In this document: positions 13,286-22,563 of the stretch, in pieces
Layout of the letters: each line of letters opens with the position of its first letter
Position numbering within the stretch: the stretch's first letter is position 1
Virus record (IMG/VR): IMGVR_UViG_3300041955_000271
Span: 1-33,077 of that record
Length of the DNA: 33,077 bases
Strand: one strand, 5' to 3'
Origin: a virus
The notes under the pieces: generated by a model
What the model was told of the DNA's origin: nothing
Database searches by the model: none
The model's input: only the letters and a program-made list of their open reading frames with translations
Position numbers and translations under genes: made by a program

Positions 13286-14026
13286 ATGTCGCTGCTCTCG
13301 ATCGTCAACAACGCTTTTCTTGAACTGTCGGGGCAGGCGAATTTTTACGGCTCCGTTTATTCAAGCGGCAATTCCGACGCGCTCCTACTGATGCAGCTTG
13401 CACAGCGCACGGGCGACGATGTGGCGCGGCGCTGGGGATGGAAAAACCTCAAGGTTCCTGGCGCGCTCACCGGCGACGGCGTGACCACGCTATGGGTGCT
13501 CCCGACCGATTGGGCGTCGATGGGTGAGGCGTCGCTTCTCGTCTCCAACCTTTACCCGCTGCTCCCGCTGGCTGGCCCGATCCTGCCGGAAAAGCTGCTT
13601 TTGATGAAAGCGCTGCCGGCCATGCCTATTCGTCCGGTGTGGCGCATGATCGGCGGCAATATCGAGATATGGCCCGCTCTCGCGGCCGGCGAGCTCGTGA
13701 CGCTCGAATATCGGTCCTCCTGCTGGGTACTCGAGATTGACGGCGTGACGCGCCGCCCGCGATGGACGGCGGACCTAAACACGTCGCTGATTGACGAAAG
13801 CCTTATCGAGCTTGGCGTCATATGGCGGTGGAAAGAAGCCAAGGGGCTGCAATATGCGGAGCGCTTCGCGGAGTATGAGCGGCGCTTTGACGCGACAGCG
13901 GGCCAGGAAGATACGGGGCGCATGGTGTCGATGACGAACAAGGGCGGCGTCTATGACCCGTCGCAATTCTTCCCCGGCGTCATTGCTGACGACTCCGTGG
14001 CCGGCATAACCAATCAATTTTCGTGA
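13286..14026 (+). CDS. Putative head-tail adaptor (tail tubular A / gp4-type)
   Basis: A 246-residue protein. The N-terminal half is helical (SLLSIVNNAFLELSGQ, then LLMQLAQRTGDDVARRWGWK). It is followed by a beta part with LWVLPTDWASMG, NLYPLLPLAGPILPEKLL, IRPVWRMIGGNIEIWPA and LVTLEYRSSCW, and ends with a helical tail (EAKGLQYAERFAEYERRF). This layout matches the adaptor that docks under the portal in short-tailed phages (T7 gp11 or P22 gp4 analogues). Its GTGA overlap with the large hub gene downstream supports a neck role. Sequence style and order agree; no domain search was possible. Confidence 0.75.
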   Translation: MSLLSIVNNAFLELSGQANFYGSVYSSGNSDALLLMQLAQRTGDDVARRWGWKNLKVPGALTGDGVTTLWVLPTDWASMGEASLLVSNLYPLLPLAGPILPEKLLLMKALPAMPIRPVWRMIGGNIEIWPALAAGELVTLEYRSSCWVLEIDGVTRRPRWTADLNTSLIDESLIELGVIWRWKEAKGLQYAERFAEYERRFDATAGQEDTGRMVSMTNKGGVYDPSQFFPGVIADDSVAGITNQFS

Positions 14027-16023
14027 GACTGAAACCCGTCGCCTCAAAGCCCCGCGGCGTCGAAGTCGCCCAGACGTTCACGCTACCAGCCCCCACGAAG
14101 GGCTGGTGGGTCGGCGGCAATATGTCACAAGCGCCGGCCGGGACGGCATACGTCCTTCAGAACGCCTTCCCGCGCCTGGACTACGTGCGGGCGCGCTATG
14201 GATCGTTCAATTACGCTACGGGGATGCCGGCGACTTCGGTAACGTCGCTGTGGGTTTGGACGAACGGCGTTCTTTCAAAAATGATCGCCGCTTGCGGGAA
14301 CAACGTCTATGACGTGTCGGCTCCCGGCGCGGTGGGCGCTCCGTTGCTGTCGGGGCTCGGCGCGACGAATATCGAGGCGGCGAACTTCACGAATTTTGCC
14401 GGCAACACGGTTCTGTCGATCGTCGATGGCGTCGATTTGCCTATGACCTACAACGGCACGGGCTTCGCTCAGACCTTCGCGTCAACCGGGACGGCGGGCG
14501 TCTATACCGTCACGGGAACCCCGGCGAGCGGTTCCCCGACAATTACCGCCGTCGTATGCTCGGACTGGACGCAACTGGCCGCGAACTCGCCAATTTCCGG
14601 CGTCGGGATTCCTACGGGCGCGCTCATTCTGTCGTGGAACTCGGCGGCCTTCACAATCACGATAAGCCTTCCGGCGACGGGCGGCGCAACGGCCGAAACC
14701 ATCACAATCAACGGGTTTCGCATTACCGGCGTGGCTTCGTTTACCGGCCTCTCGGTCGGGCAGGCGATAACCACTGGAAACCCGACAAGCGGGGCGATCC
14801 CTGACGGCTCCTACATCGCGTCGCTAGCGCCGAGCTTGAACTACCTGACGATAACGCAGCCCCTGGCGGCGGCGGGCGCCGTGGCGTTTACGGCCTATTC
14901 GACGCCTCCGATATGGGGGCTCGGCGGCGTCGGGATGTCGAACGTCTGGACGTTCAAGGATCGGCTCTATTTCATCCAAGCGAACTCGCTTAACGCCTTC
15001 TATCTGCCGGTCGGCGCGATCGGCGGCGTTGCGACGGTGGTCCCTCTCGCCGGCATATTCCACAAGGGCGGCCAGCTTGTCGCGGGCGGCTCGTGGTCCG
15101 TAACCGCCGTTTCCGGCCCTTATGAGGCTTGCTGCTTCGTCACGTCAGAAGGCGAGGTCGCGATCTATTCCGGGGCGTGGCCCGGCGACACGGCTTGGTC
15201 ATTGCAGGGGACGTTCCAAATCTCGCGCCCGCTGGGGATTCGCTGCCTGTTCAAGAGCGGCGGCGATCTGCTGGTGATGACCGAGGATGGTATCGTCGCT
15301 ATGTCCAAGGTGATGCAGCTCGATCAGTTGAGCTTGCAAAACGAAGCCCTTACCGCTCCAATCGCTCCCGCTTGGCACGACGCCGTATTGGCTCGCCAGG
15401 GCTTGACCGGCTGGCAAGTCTGCACGTGGCCGCGCGAGTCCTTCGCGATTATCAACCTCCCGCAAGCGTCCCCCTCCGATCGAACGCAATTCGTTTCTAA
15501 CACGCGCTCGGGGGCGTGGGCGTCATATGTCGGGTGGGACTCGCAATGTTACGCCCTGCTCGCCAATCAGCTTTATTTCGGCACATCGGCCGGGGTGGTG
15601 ATGGCGGGAGAAAGCGGCGGCTCCGACAATGGCTCGGCCTATTCGGTGGTCATCTTCCCCTCCTTCACGACGCTTGGCGCCGACGACTCGCATGGAAAAA
15701 TCGTGCGGATGGTGCGGCCGAATATCTTGGCGAATTTCAACGCCCAACTGCAAATAAACGTCAACGTAAATTACGACATAACGATGCCACCAGTCGCCGG
15801 GGTGCTCGGGACCGGGTTCGCTGGCGTGCTGTGGGATTCGGCTATTTGGGACTCGGCGACGTGGCCCGCATTGCTCGCGACGTATAGCCTTTGGTTCCCC
15901 TGCTATGGGCTCGGCTTCTCGGTCGCGCCGATTTTGTCGGGCTCGATCTCTTCCCCGGTCCAGCCCGATGTTCGGCTGTTATCGACAACTATCGTTTTCG
16001 AGCCTGGGAGCTTGATGGCGTGA
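14023..16023 (+). CDS. Large tail-hub protein (gp10/gp12-like) with inserted beta modules
   Basis: A 666-residue protein from GTG 14023. Conserved parts are KGWWVGGNMSQAPAGTAYVL and PRLDYVRARYGSFNYATG near the start, GGVGMSNVWTFKDRLYFIQA at 301-320, and LFKSGGDLLVMTEDGIVAMS. Repeated short beta segments suggest a propeller, as in P22 gp10 or T7 gp12, which plug and form the tail tube end. Residues about 168-229 and 233-292 carry two beta modules with SGVGIPTGALIL and VGQAITTGNPTSG-type motifs, apparently inserted between propeller parts. It is coupled to the adaptor upstream and the GNAT-like gene downstream. The tail-hub role is inferred from position and style; the insertion is read from the sequence. 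Confidence 0.75.
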   Translation: MRLKPVASKPRGVEVAQTFTLPAPTKGWWVGGNMSQAPAGTAYVLQNAFPRLDYVRARYGSFNYATGMPATSVTSLWVWTNGVLSKMIAACGNNVYDVSAPGAVGAPLLSGLGATNIEAANFTNFAGNTVLSIVDGVDLPMTYNGTGFAQTFASTGTAGVYTVTGTPASGSPTITAVVCSDWTQLAANSPISGVGIPTGALILSWNSAAFTITISLPATGGATAETITINGFRITGVASFTGLSVGQAITTGNPTSGAIPDGSYIASLAPSLNYLTITQPLAAAGAVAFTAYSTPPIWGLGGVGMSNVWTFKDRLYFIQANSLNAFYLPVGAIGGVATVVPLAGIFHKGGQLVAGGSWSVTAVSGPYEACCFVTSEGEVAIYSGAWPGDTAWSLQGTFQISRPLGIRCLFKSGGDLLVMTEDGIVAMSKVMQLDQLSLQNEALTAPIAPAWHDAVLARQGLTGWQVCTWPRESFAIINLPQASPSDRTQFVSNTRSGAWASYVGWDSQCYALLANQLYFGTSAGVVMAGESGGSDNGSAYSVVIFPSFTTLGADDSHGKIVRMVRPNILANFNAQLQINVNVNYDITMPPVAGVLGTGFAGVLWDSAIWDSATWPALLATYSLWFPCYGLGFSVAPILSGSISSPVQPDVRLLSTTIVFEPGSLMA

Positions 16024-16427
16024 TCGTTCACGATAACGCGCGCGCCAAGGCATATCTGGACGCGCGGCTGGGGATTCGCCTCGTCCCTCCCTTCGTCGGC
16101 TATGTGATCGTCGCCAAAGGCGAGACAACGGGTGCCGTGGTGTTCAACTCGTGGACCCTCTCCGACGTGCAAATGACGGCGGCTCTCGGCTCGGCTGTGT
16201 CGCGCCGCGATCTGCGCTCGATCTTCGGCAAGGCGTTCGGCGCGCCGCTCGACGTGTGCAGGGTGTCCTGCGTGACGCGCCACGACAATCATGCGGCCAT
16301 TCGCCGGATGCGGCTGCTCGGCTTCGTGAGCGAGGGCGTCGCAATCGACTATTTCGGCCACGACAACCACGGCGCGCGTTACGTGCTGCTTCGCCGCTCC
16401 CAAACCATCGTTAAGGACGCCCCATGA
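16020..16427 (+). CDS. GNAT-like acyltransferase-fold protein
   Basis: A 135-residue protein from GTG 16020, which overlaps the hub stop (GTGA) and has GGGAG upstream; a longer frame from 15891 exists but would overlap the hub by 130 bases. Features resemble GNAT proteins: VGYVIVAKGETTGAVVFNSW strands, a central helix RRDLRSIFGKAF, then VSCVTRHDNHAAIRRMRLLG and GFVSEGVAIDYFG, where N-x-A-x-R...LGF..EG is the usual C-terminal signature. In podophages such proteins lie next to tail genes, and whether they acetylate anything is unknown. Acceptor and activity cannot be read from the sequence. Confidence 0.75.
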   Translation: MIVHDNARAKAYLDARLGIRLVPPFVGYVIVAKGETTGAVVFNSWTLSDVQMTAALGSAVSRRDLRSIFGKAFGAPLDVCRVSCVTRHDNHAAIRRMRLLGFVSEGVAIDYFGHDNHGARYVLLRRSQTIVKDAP

Positions 16428-17413
16428 ACGCGCCGCAAGCCCCGAATGTCGCCCAAGAAACGATGATGCAAAGCGCGCTAAATACGCAGGCCGCGCAACA
16501 GCAGCAACAAATGAACATGGTGGGCCAGAATAACGCCTATGGAAGCCTGACCTACGCGGCAACTCCGGGCAGTCCGAGCGGATGGACGGCGAACACGACG
16601 CTATCTGCTCCCGAGCAAACCATCTTCAACAATTCGACTAACGCGGCCGGAACGGAAAGCGGCGTCGCGGCCAAACTCGCGGCGTCGGGCGCGGGCGCGC
16701 TTGGTGGGGCAGGCCCCGATCTTGGTTTCAACGGCATTAACGCGCAGGTCAACGCGGACGAAAAAAACACCCTGGACCCACAATGGGCGGCGGCGGGCAA
16801 CAGCGAGGCGGCGACGCTGGCGGGCGAAGGCGTGATGCCGGGCTCCGAGTCCTACAACACGCAAATGCAGCAATTCAACAACTCGAAAAACACGGCTTAC
16901 GATCAAATGTTCATCGGCGATCAGGCGCAAGCTCAAAACGAGGCTTTGACCGCCTATAACGCCCCGGTGAACGCTCTCACGGCGCTGCAAAGCGGCTCGC
17001 AAGTCACCAACCCTAACTCGTCGTTTGTCGCCACGCCGCAACAGTCAATCACGGCGCCGAATTACATGGGCGCGCAACAGCAAAATTATCAAAACGCCAC
17101 GTCGCAATATGATGCGATGCTTGGCGGCGTCGCCAGCCTCGGCGGCACGCTCGGCGGCGCGGGGATAAGGGCGTTCGGGCAATCTTCCGACCGCAATGAC
17201 AAAACCGACATTTCCGAACTCGGGAAAGACCCGAAAACCGGGCTCGAAATGTATGCCTATCGCTACAAGGGCGATCCGAAAACCTACCCGAAAACCGTTG
17301 GGCCGATGGCGCAAGATATTGAGAAAAAGGCCCCTGGCGCCGTGCGGTCGATCGGGGGGCATAAGGTCGTCAAGGCTGGCCTGGGGCTTATCGCGCGACG
17401 GAAGGTTGCCTAA
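16424..17413 (+). CDS. Virion protein with C-terminal S74-type chaperone domain
   Basis: A 329-residue protein. The N-terminus is Gln/Asn-rich (TQAAQQQQQMNMVGQNNAYG, then a SLTYAATPG segment), typical of a podovirus ejection or tail-associated family. Residues about 254-307 form an S74 domain: SSDRNDKTDISELG, LEMYAYRYKGD, then VGPMAQDIEKKAPGAV. In S74 (endosialidase chaperone) domains the Ser and Lys of the SD...K motif perform self-cleavage after trimerisation; here Ser254/255 and Lys260 are candidates. Cleavage is inferred, not shown. It overlaps neighbours by 4 and 1 nt and lies between the GNAT-like gene and the internal proteins. Confidence 0.8.
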   Translation: MNAPQAPNVAQETMMQSALNTQAAQQQQQMNMVGQNNAYGSLTYAATPGSPSGWTANTTLSAPEQTIFNNSTNAAGTESGVAAKLAASGAGALGGAGPDLGFNGINAQVNADEKNTLDPQWAAAGNSEAATLAGEGVMPGSESYNTQMQQFNNSKNTAYDQMFIGDQAQAQNEALTAYNAPVNALTALQSGSQVTNPNSSFVATPQQSITAPNYMGAQQQNYQNATSQYDAMLGGVASLGGTLGGAGIRAFGQSSDRNDKTDISELGKDPKTGLEMYAYRYKGDPKTYPKTVGPMAQDIEKKAPGAVRSIGGHKVVKAGLGLIARRKVA

Positions 17414-19968
17414 TGGGCCTCTTTGACACTCTTTCGGCTGCGGCTCCGCAATCTCTCGACCCGAACAACCCGCAAACGGTTTTGACTCCCGACGCGGTGA
17501 AGCGCCGGCAACTATTGGCCGATGCGCTGATGAGGCAAGGGCAGGATTACACGCCTATTCGCTCCGGGTGGCAGGCGGCGGCGCGCGTCGCTCAAGGGCT
17601 GCTCGGCGGCTATGACGCGGGGCAGGCGGACAAAGCGGAGGCGGCCGGCGCGGCGCAATCGGCGAAGACGCAAGCGGCCGTTTTGGCTGCGGCGCTCGGG
17701 AACGACAACAGCGCCGCTCCTGTTGCTCCTGGGGCGGCCACTGTGGCTCCATCGGGTGATGGCGCGGCCCCTGCCGCTCCCGTCGCGGCGGGGGCGGCTG
17801 CGGCTGGCTCTCCCGCTGTCCTCAGTGCTATCCAAACGGCTGCGGCTGAAAACGGCGTCCCCCTCCCGGTCGCGCACGCGATGGCGACGCAAGAGTCCGC
17901 GCTTAATCCGAGCGCCCCCACGGGCGGCCTGTTCCAAATCACGCAAGAAACGGCGGCTGATCCCGGCTATGGGCTCGCGCCCTTCGATATGTCGAAGGTC
18001 AATGACCCGCTCGCGAACGCCCGATTCGGGATGAAATATCTCGCGGCACGCAATCCGGGGATTGACTGGAACGACCCGGCGCAACTGACGAAGGCGCTTA
18101 ATTCCTACAACGGCGGCGGCGATCCCAACTATGTCGCGAACGTGCTGCGCCACTATGATCCAAAGGGCGTCGCGGCGCTCTATGGCGGCGCTGCGCCCGC
18201 TGGCGGCCCGCAAGTCGCGTCGGCCCCTCTCGCCGCTCCCGCGCCCGTCGCAGCGGCTCCTGCCGCTCCCGCGCCGCTGCCACCTATTCAAACGGACGGC
18301 TTCTCGCCTCCCGCGCTCGGCGCGACCATGCCGCCTGCTCTGGCAACAGCCGCTCCTGCCGCTGCAGGCGGCGGCTGGTCGCCTCCTGCCGAAATAGCCC
18401 CCGCTGTCGCAGCGCAACAGGCGGCGCAACGTGCGGCCCTCGCTGCGAGCCTGCGGGCTCCTGGCGCTTGGACGCCTCCGGCCGAAATTGGCGGCGTTGC
18501 CGCAGCTCAAGCGGCATCGCCTGCTCCCGGCCCGCAAGATTTCGCTGGCGTTGGAGTTGGCGCGCTCCCGCCGTCGATGACGGCGCCGCCGCAAGCCCCG
18601 CCCGTGGCTGTCGCAGCTGCTCCCGCTGCTGTCGCGGCCCCGATTGCCCAAGGCGACGAAGGAGACGACGCTCCCGCTAATCCGGTCCCGGTCGGCAAGG
18701 GGTTGAATATCCCGGCAAGTGCGGGCGTCCCTGTCGCGGGCGCGACCTCTCAGCCTACGGCCCCCGCTTATGCGCCGGCCGCTGCGCCGCCCGCGCCCGT
18801 CGCGTCCGCCCCGGCTCTCGCGGCGGCGCTACGCAAGCCGCAAGATCAGAAGCAAATCGCGGCGCTGGCCGAAGCCATGTCGGACCCGTGGGCCGATGCC
18901 GGCACGAAACAACTTGCCGCGACGCTGCTCGCCGCGAAGCTCAAAGACCAGAAAACCTTTTCGTCGATCTACAAAGACCCGACGACGGGGCAATTCGGCC
19001 AGTTGGGCGCGGATGGCGAGTTTCACACGATCGCCAGCGCGGACAAGGAAACGCAAACGGCGGAAGCGAAAAACTTTGAATATGCAGCGACCCACCCTGG
19101 CTTTACGGACTACCAGAAAAGCCACGGCGCTGAGTCCACCAAAACGCACGTCTTGAGCCCCGATCAAATACAAACGGATAACGCTGGAAATGTGCTTTTC
19201 AGAGCCCCCGCTAAGACCGGCTCGGTTCAACAGGTCGATGAAAACGGACAGCCCGTCTATTCGCGCGCTGATTACGTCAACGCGAACCTCGAACGTCAGG
19301 GAAATTACGCCTGGCGCTCCGGGCTCTCGCGGGCTCCTGGCGGCCCGGAGGCGATCATGCGGGCGCAAACGCTCGCGGCGCAGCTCGGCGAAGACGACGC
19401 GGGCTCGGAAGCTCAAAGCCGCATTTCAAACCACGCGAACATCGCGGGCCAAATCGCAGAGCAACAGACGCTCGGCCATTCAAACGCGAATATGTCGCAA
19501 GCGGCCCTGGAAGCGGAAGGCGCGATGAAGCTCGCCCGCGCGGCGTCGGACGCCATGCCGCGAGGGGATTGGGTTCCCGCAAATCAGGTCAAGCAGTTCT
19601 ACCAGAACGCCACAAGTGACCCGAAATTGGGAGCGCTCCAAGCCGCGAACCTGACTTTTGGCAACACTTACGCCCGCGCCATCAATCCGAAGGGGATTGG
19701 AACGGATGCGGACAGGGAACACGTCGCGAATCTGCTCAACACGGCGACGGGCTCCGCGTCATACAACGCGAAACTCGATCAACTTCACTCCGAAATCAAT
19801 CTCGCCAAGGAGTCGCCGGCCGCCGCGATGGCGCTCCTGGCTCGCAATCGGCGCGAGGCTTTCGAGGCGCAAAGGGGCAAGACGCCCGGCGCTCCTTACG
19901 CCCCCGCCGCGCCCCCTAGCGGCCCGGTTCATTACAATTACAATGAGAAGGGGGAGCTCGTGCAATGA
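17413..19968 (+). CDS. Internal virion protein with lytic transglycosylase domain
   Basis: An 851-residue protein. Residues about 133-250 form a lysozyme-like lytic transglycosylase domain: AENGVPLPVAHAMATQESAL with Glu161 as likely catalytic acid, GGLFQITQETAADPG, and LTKALNSYNGGGDPNYVANV. Very long Ala/Pro-rich linkers surround it (about 100-132 and 255-460), followed by helical segments to the end. It is one of two large proteins placed where podoviruses encode core/ejection proteins; on infection such proteins leave the head and open peptidoglycan for the DNA. TAATG and ATGA overlaps join it to its neighbours. The enzymatic domain is clear; the ejection role follows from position and family practice. 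Confidence 0.85.
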   Translation: MGLFDTLSAAAPQSLDPNNPQTVLTPDAVKRRQLLADALMRQGQDYTPIRSGWQAAARVAQGLLGGYDAGQADKAEAAGAAQSAKTQAAVLAAALGNDNSAAPVAPGAATVAPSGDGAAPAAPVAAGAAAAGSPAVLSAIQTAAAENGVPLPVAHAMATQESALNPSAPTGGLFQITQETAADPGYGLAPFDMSKVNDPLANARFGMKYLAARNPGIDWNDPAQLTKALNSYNGGGDPNYVANVLRHYDPKGVAALYGGAAPAGGPQVASAPLAAPAPVAAAPAAPAPLPPIQTDGFSPPALGATMPPALATAAPAAAGGGWSPPAEIAPAVAAQQAAQRAALAASLRAPGAWTPPAEIGGVAAAQAASPAPGPQDFAGVGVGALPPSMTAPPQAPPVAVAAAPAAVAAPIAQGDEGDDAPANPVPVGKGLNIPASAGVPVAGATSQPTAPAYAPAAAPPAPVASAPALAAALRKPQDQKQIAALAEAMSDPWADAGTKQLAATLLAAKLKDQKTFSSIYKDPTTGQFGQLGADGEFHTIASADKETQTAEAKNFEYAATHPGFTDYQKSHGAESTKTHVLSPDQIQTDNAGNVLFRAPAKTGSVQQVDENGQPVYSRADYVNANLERQGNYAWRSGLSRAPGGPEAIMRAQTLAAQLGEDDAGSEAQSRISNHANIAGQIAEQQTLGHSNANMSQAALEAEGAMKLARAASDAMPRGDWVPANQVKQFYQNATSDPKLGALQAANLTFGNTYARAINPKGIGTDADREHVANLLNTATGSASYNAKLDQLHSEINLAKESPAAAMALLARNRREAFEAQRGKTPGAPYAPAAPPSGPVHYNYNEKGELVQ

Positions 19969-22433
19969 GCGTCACAGCGAACGGGCCGGACGGCTCGACG
20001 TTTTCCTTCCCTGACGGAACCTCCCAGGAGGTAGTGCGGGGCGTTCTCGCCAAGCATTACGGTTGGTCGGACGGCTCGACGCCTCGCGGCGGCCCGGCGT
20101 CGGCCCCGGTCGAAGACAAGGGCGCGCTGTCGGTCGATAACGTCATTCGCTCGCTGGCGAACGGAATCACCTTCGGCGGCGCGGACCGCCTCGCGGCGTT
20201 CATGGGCTCGAAAACCGGCGTCGGCGGCGAGGCGGGCGACTATGAGGGCAACCTCGCGAAACAGCGCGAATTGACGAACGCCTACGCGACGGAGCATCCG
20301 ATCGCCAACGCGGCCGGCAACATCGTCGGCAACGTCGGCGGCCTCGCGGCTGCGACGGCAATCCCCGGCGTCGCGGCTGCTCTCCCCGAAGCGGCCCCCA
20401 CCATGCTCGGGAAGATCGGGCAGGGAATCGGCGCGGGCGGCGCTATGGGCTTTGCTCAAGGCGTAAACGACGCCCCGGATTGGTCGGACCACGGCGCGAC
20501 GCTGACTAAAGGGCTTGAGGGGGGGGGAATGGGCGCTGCCCTGGGCGGGGTTGTCGCTCCTGTGGGGGCGGCTGTCGGCAAAGGATATTCCGCGCTTGTT
20601 GACGCGCTCCGCAATCCCTATCAGGGCGGAATCTCCCGCACGGCCGGGAATATCGTTTCAGAAGGGCTCAAGGCCTCGATGCCGGGCGAAGTCGATGCCA
20701 ATTTGGCGAAGCTCGGCCCGGAGGGGATGCTCGCCGACGCCTCGGATCCGCTGCAAGGGAAAGCCTCGGGCGCGGTGAGCAACAGTCTTGACGCGCGCGC
20801 GCAAATGGTCGCCGCGCTCCAAGCTCGCGAAGCTGGGACGGCCGGGCGTCTCAATGCCAGCGCAACGGATAATTTTGGCCAGCTTGAGCCGGCGCGCATG
20901 GCGACGGCTCGAGTCCTTGCCGATCGCGCGGCGCTCGACAAGTCGCATTACGGCCCGGCTCTTGACCAGGGCGCGCCGCCCGTCGATGCCCAACCCGTGA
21001 TTGACCTAATCGACGATCATTTGAAAACGGCGGTCGGCGAGCAAAAGAAAGCGCTCAAGAATCTGCGCGCGGAAATCATGGAGCCAAACCCGGACCTTCC
21101 CGAAAATATGCCGGTTTCCGCCGCGCCTCCGATGCCGGGCAAGCCGCAAACGCTGGTGGATTTTCTCAAGAACGCGGGCGGCGTGCGGGACGATGGCGGC
21201 GATTTGTCGTCGCTCGGGCTTAACCGATTCCCCGGATTGGTCACAGAGAAGGGGCTCGCCCCGGACGCGGCGCGCGAAATGGCTCACGAAGCCGGATACC
21301 TTGGCGACGGCTCCTCGGACTCGATCAACGAGACATATATTCACGATCTAATCGACAAGCTGCAAAGTCATCCGACATATTCGGCTCACGACTCCGACAT
21401 GCTCGAAGCGTGGAACGCGGCGAACGATGCGCGAACTGACCCTTACGGCAACCGCATGACGGCGGCGCAATATCGGGCGCGTTTCACCGGCCCAAGCGAA
21501 GCGGAGGCGGCGCTTCCGTCGCACGTTCCGACGACGAACGCGCGCAAGCTGCACGGGGTCAAGGTCGAACTTGATAACGTGATTGAGCACGATCAACCGG
21601 GCCTCGGCGTCCAGCCCGGCGCGCTCAAGAGCCAAAATCGCTCTCTGACGATGGCGCGCGGCGCGATCAATGACGCGCTCGAAGCGCAAGTTCCCGGATA
21701 TGCAAGGGCGAACGCGATAAGCGCCCCCCTGGCGCGCAAAGCCGAAGCGATTGAGTTTGGAACCAAGCTGCTCAATACGGGGCCAGAAGGTCTTTTCCCC
21801 GATGAGGTCGCGGCCCGGCTGCGCGTCTTCGACGCAAACGGCCCGGAGGAAAGAGTCGGCGCGCGAATCGGGGTGCGCTCCGACATAGGGCGCCGCTTTG
21901 GGCAAAAGGCGAATCCTCTCACGCCTGGAAAAGCGATTGCTGGCGGCCTCGAAAGTTTCAATCCGGCGAATATCGGGCATGTGTTCGACCCGGCGAGCGC
22001 TGACAACTTCGTGGGCGCGGTCGGCAAGGAGCGCATGATGGCGCTAACCCATGATCGGCTGTTGAAAAACTCGTTCACAGAGCCACGGCAGGCGGCGGCG
22101 GCGGCTATGTCTCCCGATAAGGTAGGGACTGCCGCTCTCATAAAAGGGCTCATCGCCAGCCCGATCAAGGCGGCGACGAGCCCGCTCATCAAGGCTGTTC
22201 TGCCTGACACGACGGCGGCCTATCCAGAAGTCGCCCGCATCTTGTCGGCGCAAGGGTCGCAACGCGACGCCTATCTGCGGGCGCTCCGCAATCGCTCGGC
22301 GACAAGCCAAGCGAACGCGGTCAAAGGTCAATCGTTCGGGAATAGGGCGGCTCTGGCGGCTGCTCTGCTTGCGAACGGCGCGCTGCACTCCGGTCCCAAA
22401 GCCAGCCCCAGGCGAGCAAGGCAAGGCAACTGA
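19965..22433 (+). CDS. Internal virion (ejection) protein
   Basis: An 822-residue protein starting by ATGA overlap. It opens with a short domain common at the N-terminus of ejection proteins (DGSTFSFPDGTSQEVVRGVL, then AKHYGW). Residues about 115-210 hold three Gly/Ala-rich hydrophobic stretches, including ANAAGNIVGNVGGLAAATAI and GGGMGAALGGVVAPVGAAVG, which could insert into the membrane. The rest is long and mostly helical (for example ANAISAPLARKAEAIEFGTK). It probably works with the transglycosylase protein in DNA ejection; that is inferred. The last 113 bases overlap a gene on the other strand. Confidence 0.75.
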   Translation: MSVTANGPDGSTFSFPDGTSQEVVRGVLAKHYGWSDGSTPRGGPASAPVEDKGALSVDNVIRSLANGITFGGADRLAAFMGSKTGVGGEAGDYEGNLAKQRELTNAYATEHPIANAAGNIVGNVGGLAAATAIPGVAAALPEAAPTMLGKIGQGIGAGGAMGFAQGVNDAPDWSDHGATLTKGLEGGGMGAALGGVVAPVGAAVGKGYSALVDALRNPYQGGISRTAGNIVSEGLKASMPGEVDANLAKLGPEGMLADASDPLQGKASGAVSNSLDARAQMVAALQAREAGTAGRLNASATDNFGQLEPARMATARVLADRAALDKSHYGPALDQGAPPVDAQPVIDLIDDHLKTAVGEQKKALKNLRAEIMEPNPDLPENMPVSAAPPMPGKPQTLVDFLKNAGGVRDDGGDLSSLGLNRFPGLVTEKGLAPDAAREMAHEAGYLGDGSSDSINETYIHDLIDKLQSHPTYSAHDSDMLEAWNAANDARTDPYGNRMTAAQYRARFTGPSEAEAALPSHVPTTNARKLHGVKVELDNVIEHDQPGLGVQPGALKSQNRSLTMARGAINDALEAQVPGYARANAISAPLARKAEAIEFGTKLLNTGPEGLFPDEVAARLRVFDANGPEERVGARIGVRSDIGRRFGQKANPLTPGKAIAGGLESFNPANIGHVFDPASADNFVGAVGKERMMALTHDRLLKNSFTEPRQAAAAAMSPDKVGTAALIKGLIASPIKAATSPLIKAVLPDTTAAYPEVARILSAQGSQRDAYLRALRNRSATSQANAVKGQSFGNRAALAAALLANGALHSGPKASPRRARQGN

Positions 22434-22551
22434 TGGCGCAAACGGCTAGGCCTACCGCAAGCCCATAATCCGCGAAAACGCCGTTCAAGCAGGCCGCCAT
22501 CAACTTCAAGATGGCGATAAGCACCGCCATGCAAACGATCCCCTTTAACAT
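22321..22551 (-). CDS. Two-span membrane protein on the opposite strand (holin-like shape)
   Basis: A 76-residue frame read leftwards from ATG 22551, with GGGAGG directly upstream (spacer CCTT). Two strong hydrophobic helices, MLKGIVCMAVLIAILKLMAA and YGLAVGLAVCAISCLALLAW, are followed by WDRSAARR and a polar Pro-rich tail. The helices fill 22434-22550, where no forward gene exists; only the polar tail overlaps the forward gene's end. That fit, the ribosome site and the membrane pattern argue for a real gene. It is the only reverse gene among forward late genes. Small two-helix proteins include holins, antiholins and superinfection-exclusion proteins; which applies is unknown. Confidence 0.6.
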   Translation of the reverse strand: MLKGIVCMAVLIAILKLMAACLNGVFADYGLAVGLAVCAISCLALLAWGWLWDRSAARRSQAEQPPEPPYSRTIDL

Positions 22552-22563
22552 AAGGCCTCCCAA

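Noticed and set aside
15891-16019. N-terminal extension of the GNAT-like gene
   Set aside because: It would overlap the hub gene by more than 130 bases and lacks a ribosome site; GTG 16020 overlaps the hub stop and keeps the conserved domain.
17512-18651. Reverse frame of 379 codons
   Set aside because: Antisense of the Ala/Pro-rich linkers of the transglycosylase protein; the Arg/Gly-rich composition is the mirror of GCN codons.
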